64,000 nucleotides of DNA, from the NCBI GenBank assembly GCA_002914845.1, contig JXTC01000178.1, forward strand, positions 278,930-342,929, given 5' to 3'. Numbering within the stretch: position 1 is the stretch's first letter; every line of letters begins with the position of its first letter. The notes below the pieces were generated by a model. It ran no database searches and had not been told where the DNA came from. It saw nothing but the letters and a program-made list of their open reading frames with translations. The position numbers were made by a program, and so were the translations under genes. This stretch comes from Trema orientale. Lineage: Eukaryota > Streptophyta > Magnoliopsida > Rosales > Cannabaceae. This document shows, one piece after another, positions 1 through 12,376 of this stretch.

Positions 1-565
1 TAAATCAAAATTTTGGAGGTGAAGTAGTACAACAATTCTAACTCAGATTGCCATAGTCAATTTATATTTTAAATATGCCATTAGTGAAATAACCCAACAT
101 TTGTTTCTTTTTTTTTTTCTTAATATAAATGGACTCTTCAAGGGAATATCATTAATCAAAGCAAAAAGTTTCAAATTACAATATAAGTATAAGGATTACA
201 ATTTCAAACTCCTAAAGAAAGGAGATGAAAAATGAATTACAAATACAACTAATAACAAATGTGTGGGTTACCCTAATTCTTCAAGAGAAAGAGATAACAA
301 GGATACTAGCAATCTATTGCTTGTAACACTTGTTCCTGGCAGCATTCTTGGTAGGCTAGACTATACAAAGCTAGTAGCAATTGAGATTCATGCCCGTGGA
401 AAAGAAAAGAAAACAAAAAAGCCACTAAATAGATTTAGATATGAGAAGAAATCCCATATTTAAGATATGAACCAGATTAAAATTTACACAAAAGGTAGTA
501 CTACAAACCAGATCTAGATCTGAACGTATTAAAACTGAAAAAGAAAAAGAAAAAAAAATAACGAG
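1..565. other. intergenic, no gene seen
   Basis: AT-rich sequence with short open frames only. None has recognisable domains or splice partners. I see no feature here before the tandem duplication that begins at 566. Confidence 0.5.
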
Positions 566-885
566 GAGGAGGAAAAGGAGGATGAGAAGAGGAAACCAGA
601 AAAGGAGAAGAAAAAATCCCCTCTATAGCCTCCAAGTAGAGCATCACTAGCTTTTTTGTTGGGAGGAGATGCATATAAAGAGAGAGATTAGGGTTTTCTA
701 CCCAACATTTGTTTATGGCCATATAGAGGAGGAAAAGGAGGATGAGGAATGGAAACTAGAAAAGGAAAAGGGAAGACCCCCTCTATAGCCCCCAAGCAGA
801 GCATCACTGGCTTTTTTATTGGGAGGAGGTGCATGTAAAGAGAGAGGTTAGGGTTTTCTACCCAACATTTGTTTCTAGCCATATA
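566..885. repeat. 160-bp tandem duplication (two copies)
   Basis: Copies at 566-725 and 726-885 both start with GAGGAGGAAAAGGAGGATGA and both end with an ACCCAACATTTGTTT stretch followed by CCATATA. They differ at scattered positions, so the duplication is not very recent. On the minus strand both keep a similar short open frame (NKCWVENPNLSLYMHLLP), which I attribute to the duplication and not to a gene. Confidence 0.85.
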
Positions 886-941
886 GAACACATCATACTA
901 TTTTATGTAACTATAAAATATATTATGTAACTATAAAATAT

Positions 942-1130
942 GGGATAACACTAAACATCTTAACTTTTGTACCAACACATGTGACATTTAACTTGTCACC
1001 AACTAATTGGTGTGTTAAAATTTACCCCAAATAAATTAAATATTATTACCAATTGAATGGTGACAAATCACATACCACATATATTGGTATCAAAAATTTA
1101 GTATAAAAGTTGGTACCTCAAGCATTATCC
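942..1130. mobile_element. MITE with 9-bp target duplication, Mutator-like
   Basis: The 189-bp element has imperfect terminal inverted repeats. The left end reads GGGATAACACT and the right end, reverse-complemented, reads GGATAATGCT; TACCAAC-type stretches recur further in. It is flanked on both sides by the same 9 bp, ATAAAATAT (933-941 and 1131-1139). A 9-bp duplication is typical of Mutator-like elements. The target is AT-rich, so chance is not excluded. There is no coding capacity. Confidence 0.7.
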
Positions 1131-1647
1131 ATAAAATATATTGTCGTTTTCTAGAATGATTTGCTATTTTCGGTTAATAAGTAAAGAATACAGTTATACA
1201 CATTTATGGCATTGGTATCGGAAGAAATACTAAAAGCTGTCATCAGAAACGACATGTCATTGCTTTCAAACGACTGTCGTTTATTAAAATTGATGGATTA
1301 TCACTAGAACATTCATCATATTCGTAGTTTATTAAGGGTTTTTTCTTTCTTTTTTTTTTTGGAGAGAACAAAGTTTTTTTTTTTTCTTTTTTGTATTGAG
1401 ATGGGTGAATTGATTTCTAAACCTTAACATTAGAGGTATGTGTAGTTACCAATCAGGCTAAATCTACGACAATAACAAGGTTCTTTTTTATATCAGAGTT
1501 AAATTCCATTAGGAATCAAATTAGGAACATAAATTTAGAGCATAGAATATATTGGTTTTAAAAAAATAATAATAATATTCCAAGTGTGTGTGCTGAGTAG
1601 GGGTATTTTGGTAACATGGACTAGCATTACTAGGCAGCTATCTCGGC

Positions 1648-1764
1648 CATAACGGTTGTGAATCAAATCCAAATCAGCAATTGTCTCCCCTAATCACCAA
1701 TCAAACGGTCAAAAAACCCAAACCAATGTTTAAAAAACCAAACCCCACAAAACTAGCCGTTACA
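1648..1764 (+). promoter_or_regulatory. cluster of three MSA-like (AACGG) motifs
   Basis: Three sites resemble the plant mitosis-specific activator consensus YCYAACGGYYA, which is bound by three-repeat MYB factors: CATAACGGTTG at 1648-1658 (9 of 11), TCAAACGGTCA at 1701-1711 (10 of 11) and, on the opposite strand, TGTAACGGCTA at 1754-1764 (10 of 11). They lie about 180-290 bp upstream of the start codon of the TPX2-domain gene. G2/M expression would fit a microtubule protein, but this is an inference. Confidence 0.5.
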
Positions 1765-1941
1765 CAGAGAGCGCACAGAGCTCAAACGTTTTCTTTCTCA
1801 TTCTAGCCATTTCATTCATTCATATCTCTCTTCCTCTTTCGCTTCCAAAAATTTAAAAAAAAAAAATTAAGACTCATACGAATTCTTCCCAATTCGCCCA
1901 CGAAAACCCATTTTTCTCCGGCGAAGCTTCACCCTTTTCCG

Positions 1942-4350
1942 ATGGATTTGATCGGCAAGAACCCCGGACCGGTGACCCCTGCAAAAGACTCAAATGGGTC
2001 TCGATCCAAGAACAAAGAGAGTTTGAGATGCTCGGAGAATCTGAACCCGAACGTCTCCCCTGGTCCGAAATCGACGAATTCCCCTTTGATCAAATCGGTC
2101 AAGACCCAGAAATCGGCATCGAAGAACGCGAACCCGAATATGAACCCGGGCGTTTTTTCGCCGAGGAATAAGATTCGGGAAAGGAAGTTCGTGGTGGCGA
2201 AGAAGAAGAACTCGAAGAAAGAGAATCTGGGTCCGAAAGTTGCTTGTAAGTGCAAGGAGAAGGCCGGTGGTGGTAACCCCAAGAAGTGTCTCTGTGTGGC
2301 TTATGAGAATCTCCGGGCTTCGCAGGAGGAGTTTTTCAAGAATCGGGGTTCGGGCGGTGCGGAGGTCTCCGAATCGAACAATTCGAAGGTTATTGACAGA
2401 GCTGAGAGTGAGCTTGAGCAAGAAATAGTGAAGGGTTTGATGATTCAAGACCTTCAGATCGAAGATGGGTATCAAGGGAAGGCAGGGGAAGGCGAAAGTT
2501 CTCCGACGAATGAGTCCGGTAACGGGGAAGCGGCCGAGATTGATCCGTCGAATCAAACGGGTTGTTCGACGGTTAAGAGAAGGCGGGACAAGTTGCTGGA
2601 AGAAGCGAGGAACAGTGCGCCTGAGAGTGGGAAAGTGATGCATTTGGTCAAGGCCTTTGAGAAGCTTCTTTCGATTCCGAAGCCGAAGGAGTCCAGTGAT
2701 CAGGAGAACGATCAGGAAGAGGAATTGGAAGAAAGTAAGAAGCCAGAGAAGTGGGCATTACCTGGATTGCCACCTCCTAAGGTTCCTGAAACACGGGTTT
2801 CGTCTTCATCGTTCTGTCCATCCGAGTTGTTTTTGACATCTGAAAATCTCGGTTTGGATCCACGGGCATCGGTTTCGTCTTCTTGGGATGGCAGTTCGGG
2901 GAGGTTAGAAATCATATTTAAGTGTGTTTTAGTTAGCATTATATGCATTTAAGATTTGGTCACTTTGTGTTTCTGACTTTGTTTTATTTACTATTTTCTC
3001 CGTGACTCTAGTATTTCAAGTAGGACTTCTTCTAATGGGGGGCGAAGGAGCAGAAGAAATGTGAGATGATTGTCACTTTTTTTAGATTTGTTTAGGATAG
3101 TGCAAATGTTATAAATACTAATGGAATTTATTCATTCGGGTTTTAATCTCAGAGCTCAGAATCATTGAGTACAATTGGTGGAAGTAGATGGAAGAAGAAG
3201 CAGCTTAAAGCTAAAGCCACTTCCCAGAAACCATTCAAGCTAAGAACAGAGGTAAAGCATACACACACACATATATATTTATATATCTATAGCTGCACAT
3301 ATAAAGGGAATACCAACTTTGCTAGCATTGAAATTGCTAACTTTTGGAGTTATTTGATTGCAGCAAAGGGGGAGAATGAAGGAAGAAGAGTTCGTGAAGA
3401 AGTTACAGGAGATTGTGATAGAAGAAGAGAAGCAGCGGATACCAATTGCTCAGGGCCTTCCATGGACAACAGATGAGCCAGAGGTTAGCTTGGCAATTAT
3501 TACAATTATTTAATTTCTAATTTCAAATCTCAATCTAATGTTAGAAGCAAATTCGATATTGAATTTTTGCTCGAACTCACATGTATTTATTTGGTGTTCT
3601 TGTTATGTTATAATCTCAGTGTCTAGTAAAACCTCCTGTAAAAGAAAGAACAAGGCCTGTCGACTTGAAGCTTCACAGTGACATTCGGGCAGTAGAGCGT
3701 GCTGAGTTTGACCATCAGGTGCTTTTCTAACTATTTGACTAACACCCTTTATTCTTCCTTTCTCCGGAAAAGGATAGACTAGAAGAAAAGTTTGTCGAAT
3801 TTCTGAAGCTGATTCTACTTTAGGCATTTTACTTCGTAACACAAGTAATCCACATGTTATGGTGTATGAGTTAAATGGACTATGATATGTCACTATCACT
3901 CTCTGGAATCTTATAAATATTAAAGGAAATGCATTTTGATAAACCATTTTTGCATGAACAGGTAGCGGAGAAAATGACCCTGATGGAGTTATACAAGATG
4001 GAAAGAGAGAGACAACAGAAGGTAATTCATATGATATGTCTGTCTATACGTATTGATGAGAAGAAGATGGTTTTAGCTGATACGAGCATTGTATTTTTAT
4101 GGAGTTTAATATTTGTTGGTTTGTTTTGTTGCTGTAGTTGGCAGAAGAGGAAGAAGTGAAAAGGCTGAGAAAGGAGCTGGTTCCAAAAGCCCAGCCCATG
4201 CCTTATTTTGACAGGCCTTTCATCCCCAGAAGGTCAATGAAGCATCCAACTATACCTAGACAACCCAAGTTCCATATTCCTCAACAGAAAAAGATCAAAT
4301 GCTGCTTGTCATGGAATGATGCCAGTTCCTTCACTATCCAACAAGACTGA
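1942..4350 (+). CDS. TPX2 C-terminal domain family protein (microtubule-associated)
   Basis: Seven exons keep one frame with GT-AG introns: 1942-2903, 3012-3060, 3153-3251, 3364-3483, 3620-3718, 3962-4021, 4138-4350, giving 533 aa. The first 337 residues are low-complexity, Ser/Lys/Asn-rich and then acidic, with a Cys-containing KVACKCKEK stretch. The conserved part begins at about residue 363 with FKLRTEQRGRMKEEEF, continues through EEEKQRIPIAQGLPWTTDEP, and ends with PYFDRPFIPRRS and HPTIPRQPKF. This is the TPX2 C-terminal domain signature of plant microtubule-binding proteins related to the Aurora activator TPX2. A role on spindle or cortical microtubules is family knowledge. The last exons are Lys/Glu-rich and probably helical. 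The ATG follows the first long open exon and has no in-frame upstream competitor that I see. An AATAAA lies at 4449. The paralogue cannot be named from sequence alone. Confidence 0.88.
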
Positions 4351-5784
4351 CTAAAGCTTGAAGTGAAGAAGGTTGTGGAGAAAAGAACATACCATAAATA
4401 TGGATCTTTTCTGTTATTCAATTGTTACCATATGAGATTTTTTATACTAATAAAAAGTCTTAATGGGCTACGTACCAATATAGCTCGTGACCCCAAAATG
4501 TTTATTCTTTTGTTACTTTGTCTGTCCCCTGCTTAATCATGATAGTACTTTCTGATTGTTTCTTTAAGCATTATGTGGATAATGTAATGAATCTAGAAGA
4601 AACGATTCCGAAGGAAGAAACCATATGAGTGATTCTGCGATCAACGCTTCACTGAGAATTCATTGAAACAAAGTTTGCCCCAGTAGAGAAGAACCACGAA
4701 TATAACCCTAGAGGAGACGACACCATATTCCTCCAATGACCACACTAGACAACAAATTATAACAAGCAAGCAATTAGGACTGTAACTATAAGCTAACACA
4801 AAACAACCTATATAAAAAGACAACGACAAAGTATAACGAGGTTCTAAACGACAATGCTCCTGCCTCATATTCCCTACTTCTAATATTTACGCGGAGAATA
4901 GTTTTAATATTTAAGCGGAGAATACTTGGTAGAGGGTTAAAAGATGTGGGAAAAATCAATGATTCTAAAAAGCTAGAACAGAACAATACATGTTTGTCAC
5001 CAATTTCAAAAAAAAAAAGAAACATGTTTGTCACCACGAGACAGGTTTTAAACAGTTCAAATCTACGGGACTAAATTGTTCATCCATTGTTATTTGTTAA
5101 AGAGCTTACTGAGCGCACATGTTTTGCCTTAGAATGATAGTGACATTAGAGAGAGAGCCAGATCAAACGACATATTTCTCAGATTCTGTACGTCTATCTA
5201 ATTTTCACAAATCAGAATAAAGAAAAAGGAATCAGCCAAGTGTATTTTTCCTTCTTTTTGGCTGGAACGGACAAGGAATTTAACTTACAGCACATATCAT
5301 TCGGAAAAATCAATCGAAAAAGTGCGCTTGAATCAGCTCGCTATTTAACATTATCAACACAATATGATCCGTTCAGGTAATTGGATGAATTAGTGTTGAT
5401 AAGCCGTTAAAGGAGACTGAATCAAGAGTCCGGTTACATACTTTCGAAATTTTAAACGATACTTTTAAAGTAATAATGTTAGTATTGAGTCAATTCAAAT
5501 TTTCATAAAGCCAGGAATCATTTAACTTATAAAAAGCTCTGGTGCATATATTAGAAATGAGTAAACACTTGAGATGACACGACCTTGGAAAATCAAGAAA
5601 ATATTTCAAAACTACTCAAATAAACAAGAAAGCAACCATGTTTTGTCTCAAAAGGTACTCAGAGTTGATCCAAAATTGTCTAAAACAATATGCTGTAGCG
5701 ACATCTCTCAAAAACTAAATAAAATATAAACCTAAGTGCATCCAGATATTGCTAGTGGTCTAGCAGTTCTCAAAAGTCCAATGT
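4351..5784. other. intergenic between convergent genes
   Basis: This separates the 3' ends of the TPX2-domain gene (+) and the eS19 gene (-). It is AT-rich without coding signal. A short direct repeat (TAATATTTAnGCGGAGAATA) occurs near 4881 and 4909. Nothing else was recognised. Confidence 0.5.
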
Positions 5785-7297
5785 TCATGGAGCAACCACA
5801 ATCCTCCCGGCAACTTGGTCAAGGTCCCGTTGACCATTAGAAGTAATTTTCCTTCCTCTGTTACAAAAGCAGAACAGTCAAAAGCATCATCAGAATAGAA
5901 TCACAAGTACACATAATCAAACAAGACATTGTAAATAAAACAAAAAGGAAGATAGATGACAGTGATGAGAACAAAAATCAGGAACAAGACTCGGATGAAC
6001 AATGTTACACAAATGGTGTCAAAATCATCAAGGATGATCACATGGTTAAAAATGGAAGGAAAACCCCCATGTAAAACAAGAGTGAAACAATATCTCTGAG
6101 ACAAATATCTATACTTAAACCCCATGAGTGTTCGATGAAATGAAAACAAAAACGCATGACCAATCGACTCTAGCAATTTCAAGGGAATCGTATATAAAAT
6201 GAAAACAGGTGAAAAAAAGGGAAGCTCACCCCTTGGGGTCAAGGTCAATAATGTTCATTTTCTGCAACTGTTGAAGAATGTGTCGGAGAATAGCACCACT
6301 GCTCTTGCAGAAATGAGGTGGACGACTTCCATTCCTCTTGCTCCCACCATAAATCCTACGGAAGGCACCAACACCAAGACCCCCTCTCAAGTAAATCTTC
6401 CTAGCTACGGAGGCTGCAAAATACGTTTTAAGTGTCACAAGTCAATGATTCTAAATCAAACGCATCCCACTCTAACATAACATCATCACAGGGACTCATA
6501 CCAGCTCTGACATAGTACCAGTCAGGGTCATAAGGAGCCAGCTCCTTGAATCTTGCAGTCTTGACAAGATCAGTGTACTCAGGAAGCTCAACCTATACAA
6601 GCAATACGAAGAAATCAAAATCATTTACAAACTATCTCAAAAGAAAAAAAAAATCCCATATACTCTTAAGACGTATACCAATTCTACATACCCTCTTTTA
6701 GCCAATAATTCTGAGTCCAGTGCCACTACTATAACATACATTAAGACTCAATGAGAGTTCATTCATTAATTCCGAAAACAACCAAAGCTTCATTCTGGTC
6801 AATGAACAAAATAATACACTCAACATATTCTACACATTATACAACTATAATTGTCAGTTCAAAATTCCTAACTACACATCAAGAATAAGGAAAAACATGT
6901 ATGAGAGTACAAACAGTATTGAGTAAAATATATATTCTCACACTTATGACCAGATTTCTAAATACCCAAAAGTAAAAGACAAATAATAGATCACCCATAA
7001 ATCATAACACAAAATATATGGTAAAATATATGGTAGACTCGAATCTGTAGGGCATTTTAAGCAAATAGTGTAAAGTTCTCTTTTTGGTCTTGTTCATTTT
7101 CAGAAATTACACAAACAAGTAAGAAAAAACTATAACGGTTTTGTCATAACGTTACATTATTTTTCCTGCGCTTTCTCGAGAACCAAACAGAAAAAATCAA
7201 GGAGAGAACAGACCTTGCCGGATCGCTTGAGATGGGCGGCGTAAGCCTTGACGAACTCGTGCGGCGAAACATCCTTGACCGTCCTCGCAGTCGCCAT
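5785..7297 (-). CDS. RPS19: 40S ribosomal protein eS19
   Basis: Exons in transcript order are 7297-7214, 6592-6502, 6413-6230 and 5857-5785. They join in frame to 143 aa, the usual plant eS19 length. The start reads [20 protein letters not shown]. The middle holds [20 protein letters not shown], then [19 protein letters not shown] and [20 protein letters not shown]. The C-terminus is [16 protein letters not shown]. These are the conserved blocks of the family, a small-subunit protein of the 40S head needed for 18S rRNA maturation. The first intron (7213-6593) is long, as often seen in plant ribosomal protein genes. Telo-box-like motifs and a TATA stretch lie upstream. No break or odd residue was seen. 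Confidence 0.97.
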
Positions 7298-7404
7298 TGT
7301 TGTCGGAGTGGGAGAGCAACAGAGACCGCCTCTCAAATGACTTGGGTCCTGATGAAGAGGAGGGAGGCTGATGCGGTAGATATAAAGCTCTCTCTTCTAC
7401 TCTC

Positions 7405-7459
7405 TAGGGTTTTTGCTTCTGTATATCCTCTTTGTATATATATGGCGTCCCTTAGGGTT
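7405..7459 (-). promoter_or_regulatory. eS19 promoter: two telo-boxes and TATA stretch
   Basis: On the minus strand, AAACCCTA lies at 7412-7405 and AACCCTAA at 7459-7452, about 110-160 bp upstream of the eS19 ATG. An ATATATATAC stretch lies between them at about 7443-7434. Telo-box motifs (AAACCCTA) are common in promoters of plant ribosomal protein and translation genes, so the assignment fits the gene. Confidence 0.6.
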
Positions 7460-7639
7460 AGACTTGTCCTGCGCCCCCCACCCATTTGGATCTCCTCGCT
7501 TCTGGGCCGATCATGCTCTTCCAATGGGCCTTGAGACCTCTTCGCCTTACACATGTGCTGGTTGGGCTTTGATAGACATATTTCACGGAAATTTCTCAAT
7601 TTTTTCAGAGAAATTTAGTGTGTCTCTTTTTTACACTCT

Positions 7640-8516
7640 TGTTTAATAAAAGTCCATTTTTATATTGAAAAATTTAGAGAAATGAACTCATTGAAAGTGA
7701 ATTTTGAATAAAAGGCCTGAGTTTTAGAACTCTTTGCAAAATAGACTTTTTACATTGTCGGGTATAGTGTTGAGCGTAATCAAATATATAGTTGAGTATT
7801 GTCGAGAAATACTACTTTGCAAATAAATTAAAAACATAAGTTTTTTTACAAATATTTATTTTAAAAGAGACTCTTTTGCCAATTGATCCTTTTTATATTT
7901 TTTATAATTAAATATCCGAGTAAATATATTTTTACATGGTAAATCTATTAGCTTTAATTTATGTAGTGAGTATATTAATTTTTATACCTAGATAAATCAT
8001 ATTTTATACTTGGTATATATAAACTGATATACCAGTCAGTTTGTTATAGTTTTTGAAAATCGAATATTTACTTAAAATAAGTCCAAAATTCGGTTATTTT
8101 GCTATACAATCTAATTTTATTATTTTATTTAAATAGTACTTCTAAAATCCAAAATTTATACTAAATAGTTTTTAAAACATATTAGTTTATACAAAAGGAC
8201 TACTAAAATATTTTTAAATCTCAACCACGTAGTCAAATATTTTAGGGAAAGGAGAAAGTATAAGCAAATAATTGTTAAAAAATAAAAGAAAAAGAAACTA
8301 CTTATAGTATGTTTAGTAGGAGGGGGATAGAAAGTTAGGAGTATTTTAATGTTTAAAGTAAGGGTTATTTGGTAGGAATGATTTAGAAATGAATATATCA
8401 TGTAATAAATTTCGATTCCTCAATTTAACTAATTTACAATCCTCTCTAAATTATGAATGATTTTATGGGAGAGTTTTATATCAAGTAGTAGAATAGTTAT
8501 TGTACAACTAGAATAT
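7640..8516. other. AT-rich intergenic, with a diverged dispersed repeat
   Basis: No gene is seen. The part at about 7890-8100 resembles 22140-22370: both contain TACTTGGTATATA and then a TATTTACTTAAA stretch followed by a CCAAAATTCGGT-like or CAAAATTTGGTC-like block. This suggests two diverged copies of one repeat family. Boundaries are not clear. Confidence 0.35.
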
Positions 8517-8524
8517 TATCCTTA

Positions 8525-8986
8525 TGGAAATTGACCTAATACCTAGAAAAAACCATACATGTATGGAAACTATGGAAAAACACATGATCACATCATGAAA
8601 GCAGCAGAAAAGTTAGCGAATTTAGGTTTCAATTTTTTTTTTTAATGAAAACAATTGTCATAACCATAGATTATGCATATATCATATACAGGATCATGTA
8701 TAACATAAATCAAATCTATATACATGAACCCTAGAGATAAGATTATGATTTACCCCTTGTATCGTGCACCTCATTGATCTCCTTATTTATGGTGATTAAA
8801 TCTCCAACCCTAGATCTTCTTGTCTATATTCCTGCTTTTGGTTGATGAGGCGAGTGGGTACCAAGTTGAATCTTTCGTTAGAGAACGCTCAAGAACACTT
8901 TCTTGATCCTTTGGAACACCGGGATGTGAGATGAGACTATGAGGTTGTAGGAAACTTTTTCTCTCCTCTTTTATCAGCCTTGGCCA

Positions 8987-9026
<40 letters not shown>

Positions 9027-10357
9027 CCTTTTATTATGCTTGTGACACACTATGATTTTTTGTTACTGTACAGTTTTTTCTCTCATATATCTTATATATA
9101 TGAGGCCCAAAACTGCTAATCCCTGTCTAACTAGGATTGGATTTGTTCTCCAATTTGGGCTTTGGGTATATTTTTATAAATATATCCAACCCATGTAACT
9201 TATTTATAAAAATATCAATTTCTGTGTAAAATCATTATTTTATATAATTTCATGAAACTAATTTCATAAATACCACTAACCAATTAATGAATTTTATTGA
9301 GCTTAACAAGGGACCTGATGGATCCAGATAATCTAAGCTCTAATAGCATGATAAATACATAATAACTCTTATTATGGTATTTATATAAATACTATTAATA
9401 AATGGGACATTCCATTAAAGGCCCAATATTGTACTCTTAGATTAAATGTCATGCCTTTTATAGAGATTTAATGAACTAGTCTTGATTAACCGATCCGTCT
9501 AGCATATTCTATGCCACATGTAAAATCCCTATACAATGTCATTGTTGAATAGATAAAATTACCGTAATACCCATCTAACACATATTTACCTTTAAGTTAC
9601 CATCTTTCTATCATAGAATAATGTTGTCAATAATTTTATTCTTAATAGCCATTTAGATAAAATTATCAACCAATTCACAAATTGAATACTAAGATCTTAG
9701 ATTTAATTATTCCATGAATCTTGAAATACCTTAAAGTGGCATTAATGTATAGTGTCCTTAACTATTTAGTGTTCTCGTCAATTCATAAATCATAACCTCC
9801 AATATGCCAGAGTTCACCTTTAATTTCATAGAGATTAGTCATTTAACAAATCAAAATACTACAACTCATGAAAGCAAGTCCAGTCAAATATCAAGGATTA
9901 AGATCTACATACTAAGAGCTAGTTTATAGTAACACTAAGGATTGAGTTATAGCACTCCAATTCTTTATACTATATAGTCCAGTTCAATATAAATAATTTA
10001 TTTATATTGTACTAGTATTTCTATCAGAAGCCAGACACTTTAATGATTTGATACACATCATTTTTATCGAGATAGACACCACTACAACCTTTAGTAAATA
10101 AAGTATTCCATCTTTATTTACAGATTGTGAACTAGTTAATTTAGACTTAGATAAAGAGACAAGTCTCCCCATAATTAACACTTAATTATGTTTGTTTCTT
10201 TATACACAAATAAAGTCACGGAATCTTTTTCATATAAATAAACTATTCAACTGAGACAGTTTAATCTAGCAAATATCATAATTACATATAAGAGAAAGTT
10301 GTTTACACTTAAAATGGTAAAATTAGAATTCTGCTTTCTAGGACAAATATCCCAACA
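8525..10357 (-). mobile_element. solo-LTR-like retrotransposon remnant
   Basis: On the minus strand the segment starts TGTTGGGATATTTGTCCTAG at 10357, a typical plant LTR 5' end. It contains a TATATATAAGATATATGAGAG promoter-like stretch (about 9100) and a transcribed-leader-like part with a (CT)n run at 8993-9020, and ends near CAATTTCCA at 8525. No RT or integrase code adjoins it, so it is best read as a solo LTR of about 1.83 kb. TATCCTT occurs at both borders (8517-8523, 10358-10364), but if these are the duplications the inner end is not a canonical CA, so the exact border is uncertain. Confidence 0.55.
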
Positions 10358-10364
10358 TATCCTT

Positions 10365-11087
10365 CCTTCCAAATAATAGAGATGATTTTGATTTTCTCCT
10401 CTTCTTCTTATACCTAATAAAACAACAAAAGAGTGCTCTAATTCTCTTTCTACTCTTATTTGGATAATTTAGCTATCTTCATTCCTATCTTTTGTTCTTC
10501 TCCTACCAAATCTAACCTAAAGTTAAAAATTTAAAACTCACAAAATGCTACTGAATCATAATTTTCTCCAAATTAATTATTAATTTTTAGGAAAATTAGC
10601 GAAACTAGTAGTATTGGGGATAAATGACTAATTTATGAGTCTTTTATAAAATTACAGTACTTCTATGACCAATTTTTGGACATTTCTAAGACTTTTTAGT
10701 GAGAGAAATCTCTGGGGTTCTAAAATTATTCTTGTGGCCATATGATAAGAATATTGGGTAAAGAATTAATTCCTATTTTCTTTCATTCCCCTTCCCTCCC
10801 ATTTTCTCCTCTGCCCAAATAGAGTACTCTCTCCCACTTTGTTCCCCTTGAAAGAACCATTGAACATTAGAGGAAAACTTCAAATAACAAACACTAACGA
10901 GAAGTCACAATTTTTGCTTCTCAATAGTATTCGATATTTTTGGATAAAGTTGATGTATACATTTCTTTCATAGCTCATATAATTCTTCCATAGTTGCAAT
11001 CGACTATTTACTATTTGTAAGAAGTCAAATAACGTCTATAATTGGGAACAAGATTATGGATGTTTTAATAGTTATGAGAATAACATA
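10365..11087. other. AT-rich intergenic
   Basis: No gene, RNA or clear repeat structure was recognised in this stretch. Confidence 0.4.
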
Positions 11088-12190
11088 ATAGTGCTCCTGT
11101 AAATATCTCATGCAAAGATTCCGAATGAGAAAAATAAAGTTGACAATAGACAGTTTATGACAATAGACAGTTTATTCATGTGGAATAATCATGTAATATC
11201 AAAGTTGACAATAAAAAGTTTGTAATAAACAGTTTATTCGTGTGAACTAATCATGTAATATCAAAATCGGGATGAGACATCATGTGTTAGTACCCATAGT
11301 AGAACAAAAGTGTGATAAATGGGTAATAACGAAAACTCACACTTCCCTAGACTAAAAAAAGAATATTTCCCCATGAGAGATAATAATTGAAACGTTATAT
11401 ACTGTGGTAATTAGTAACCAATGAGATAGCCTCATTTTATAAGGGTTATGCCTCACTTCCTCTTAATCTTCAACTAATGTGGGACTTTATGATTCTTTTA
11501 TATTTTGTCTATTTAGCCAAATTCTAAGAAACTAATGGTATAACTTCCTCAATCAATAAAAGGGTTACTTTTATGATATTACAACGATTGTGGTAGGAGT
11601 TTTGAGATACCATATCCTCGGAAGTGTTGAGATATTCTTTAAGATTTTTGATTTAAAACCTGGAAATCATATCATACGAATAAAAAAATGATGTTGAATT
11701 AGAAAATGCTCCTGTAAAAATTTTGAATTGCCCATATTATAAGATTTCATATGACAAATAAATTTGACATTAGAAAGTTTATTCTTCATATTGATGTAAT
11801 TGAGGATAATCTAACTATACATGGAATTTTTATGCCACTAATCAATTATAGGCCACCTTCACATTAGTTCTCAGTCGCAATATCAAAATAGACTATTTAG
11901 CAATTGATGATGTCGTCATGTCATTCTAACACTTCCTAGGAAACCGCGAAAAAAAAAATTCACATAAGAGGGCATACTCGAAACGTTAATTAGTAACTAA
12001 TGAGGTGACCTCTTTATATAGGGCTCAAGCCTTCCTTCCTCTTCATCTTATACTGATGTAGGGCTTTAGACTTCTTTTATATTTTATATATTTAATTAAA
12101 TTCCAATATGCAAATGGTAGAAGTTGAAGGGTTATTTGTAGCGATTAGAGTAGGAGTTTCAAGGATACCATATTTTCAGAAGTGTTGAAT
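11088..12190. repeat. diverged tandem duplication, unit about 0.55 kb
   Basis: Unit A (about 11088-11655) and unit B (about 11703-12190) share an ordered series of blocks. These are GCTCCTGTAAA near their starts; a GAAACGTTA then GTAATTAGTAACCAATGAG type block (11390, 11980); a CTTCCTCTTAATCTT / CTTCCTCTTCATCTT block; TTCTTTTATATTTT; and GTAGGAGTTTnnAGATACCATAT near the ends (11593, 12150). Identity is moderate with indels. No protein is encoded and the repeat family is not recognised. Confidence 0.6.
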
Positions 12191-12376
12191 GTGCTTTTAG
12201 TTTCTTAACTTACTTCGCTAAAAGTTCTTTGAATGTATGTGAGTACGTAAATAAAAGACACAATAGAATTATCTATACAGATTTGTAATAAGCAATTTAC
12301 ATATTGCATTTTGCGAGGACACTTGCAAATGGGGAGAGTAAAATAGACTATTTTTGTCCCAAATAAGAAATAATGC

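Noticed and set aside
501..891. Two similar minus-strand frames (about 70 aa) as a duplicated small gene
   Set aside because: They are explained by the 160-bp tandem duplication. There is no recognisable domain, and the ends run into low-complexity sequence.
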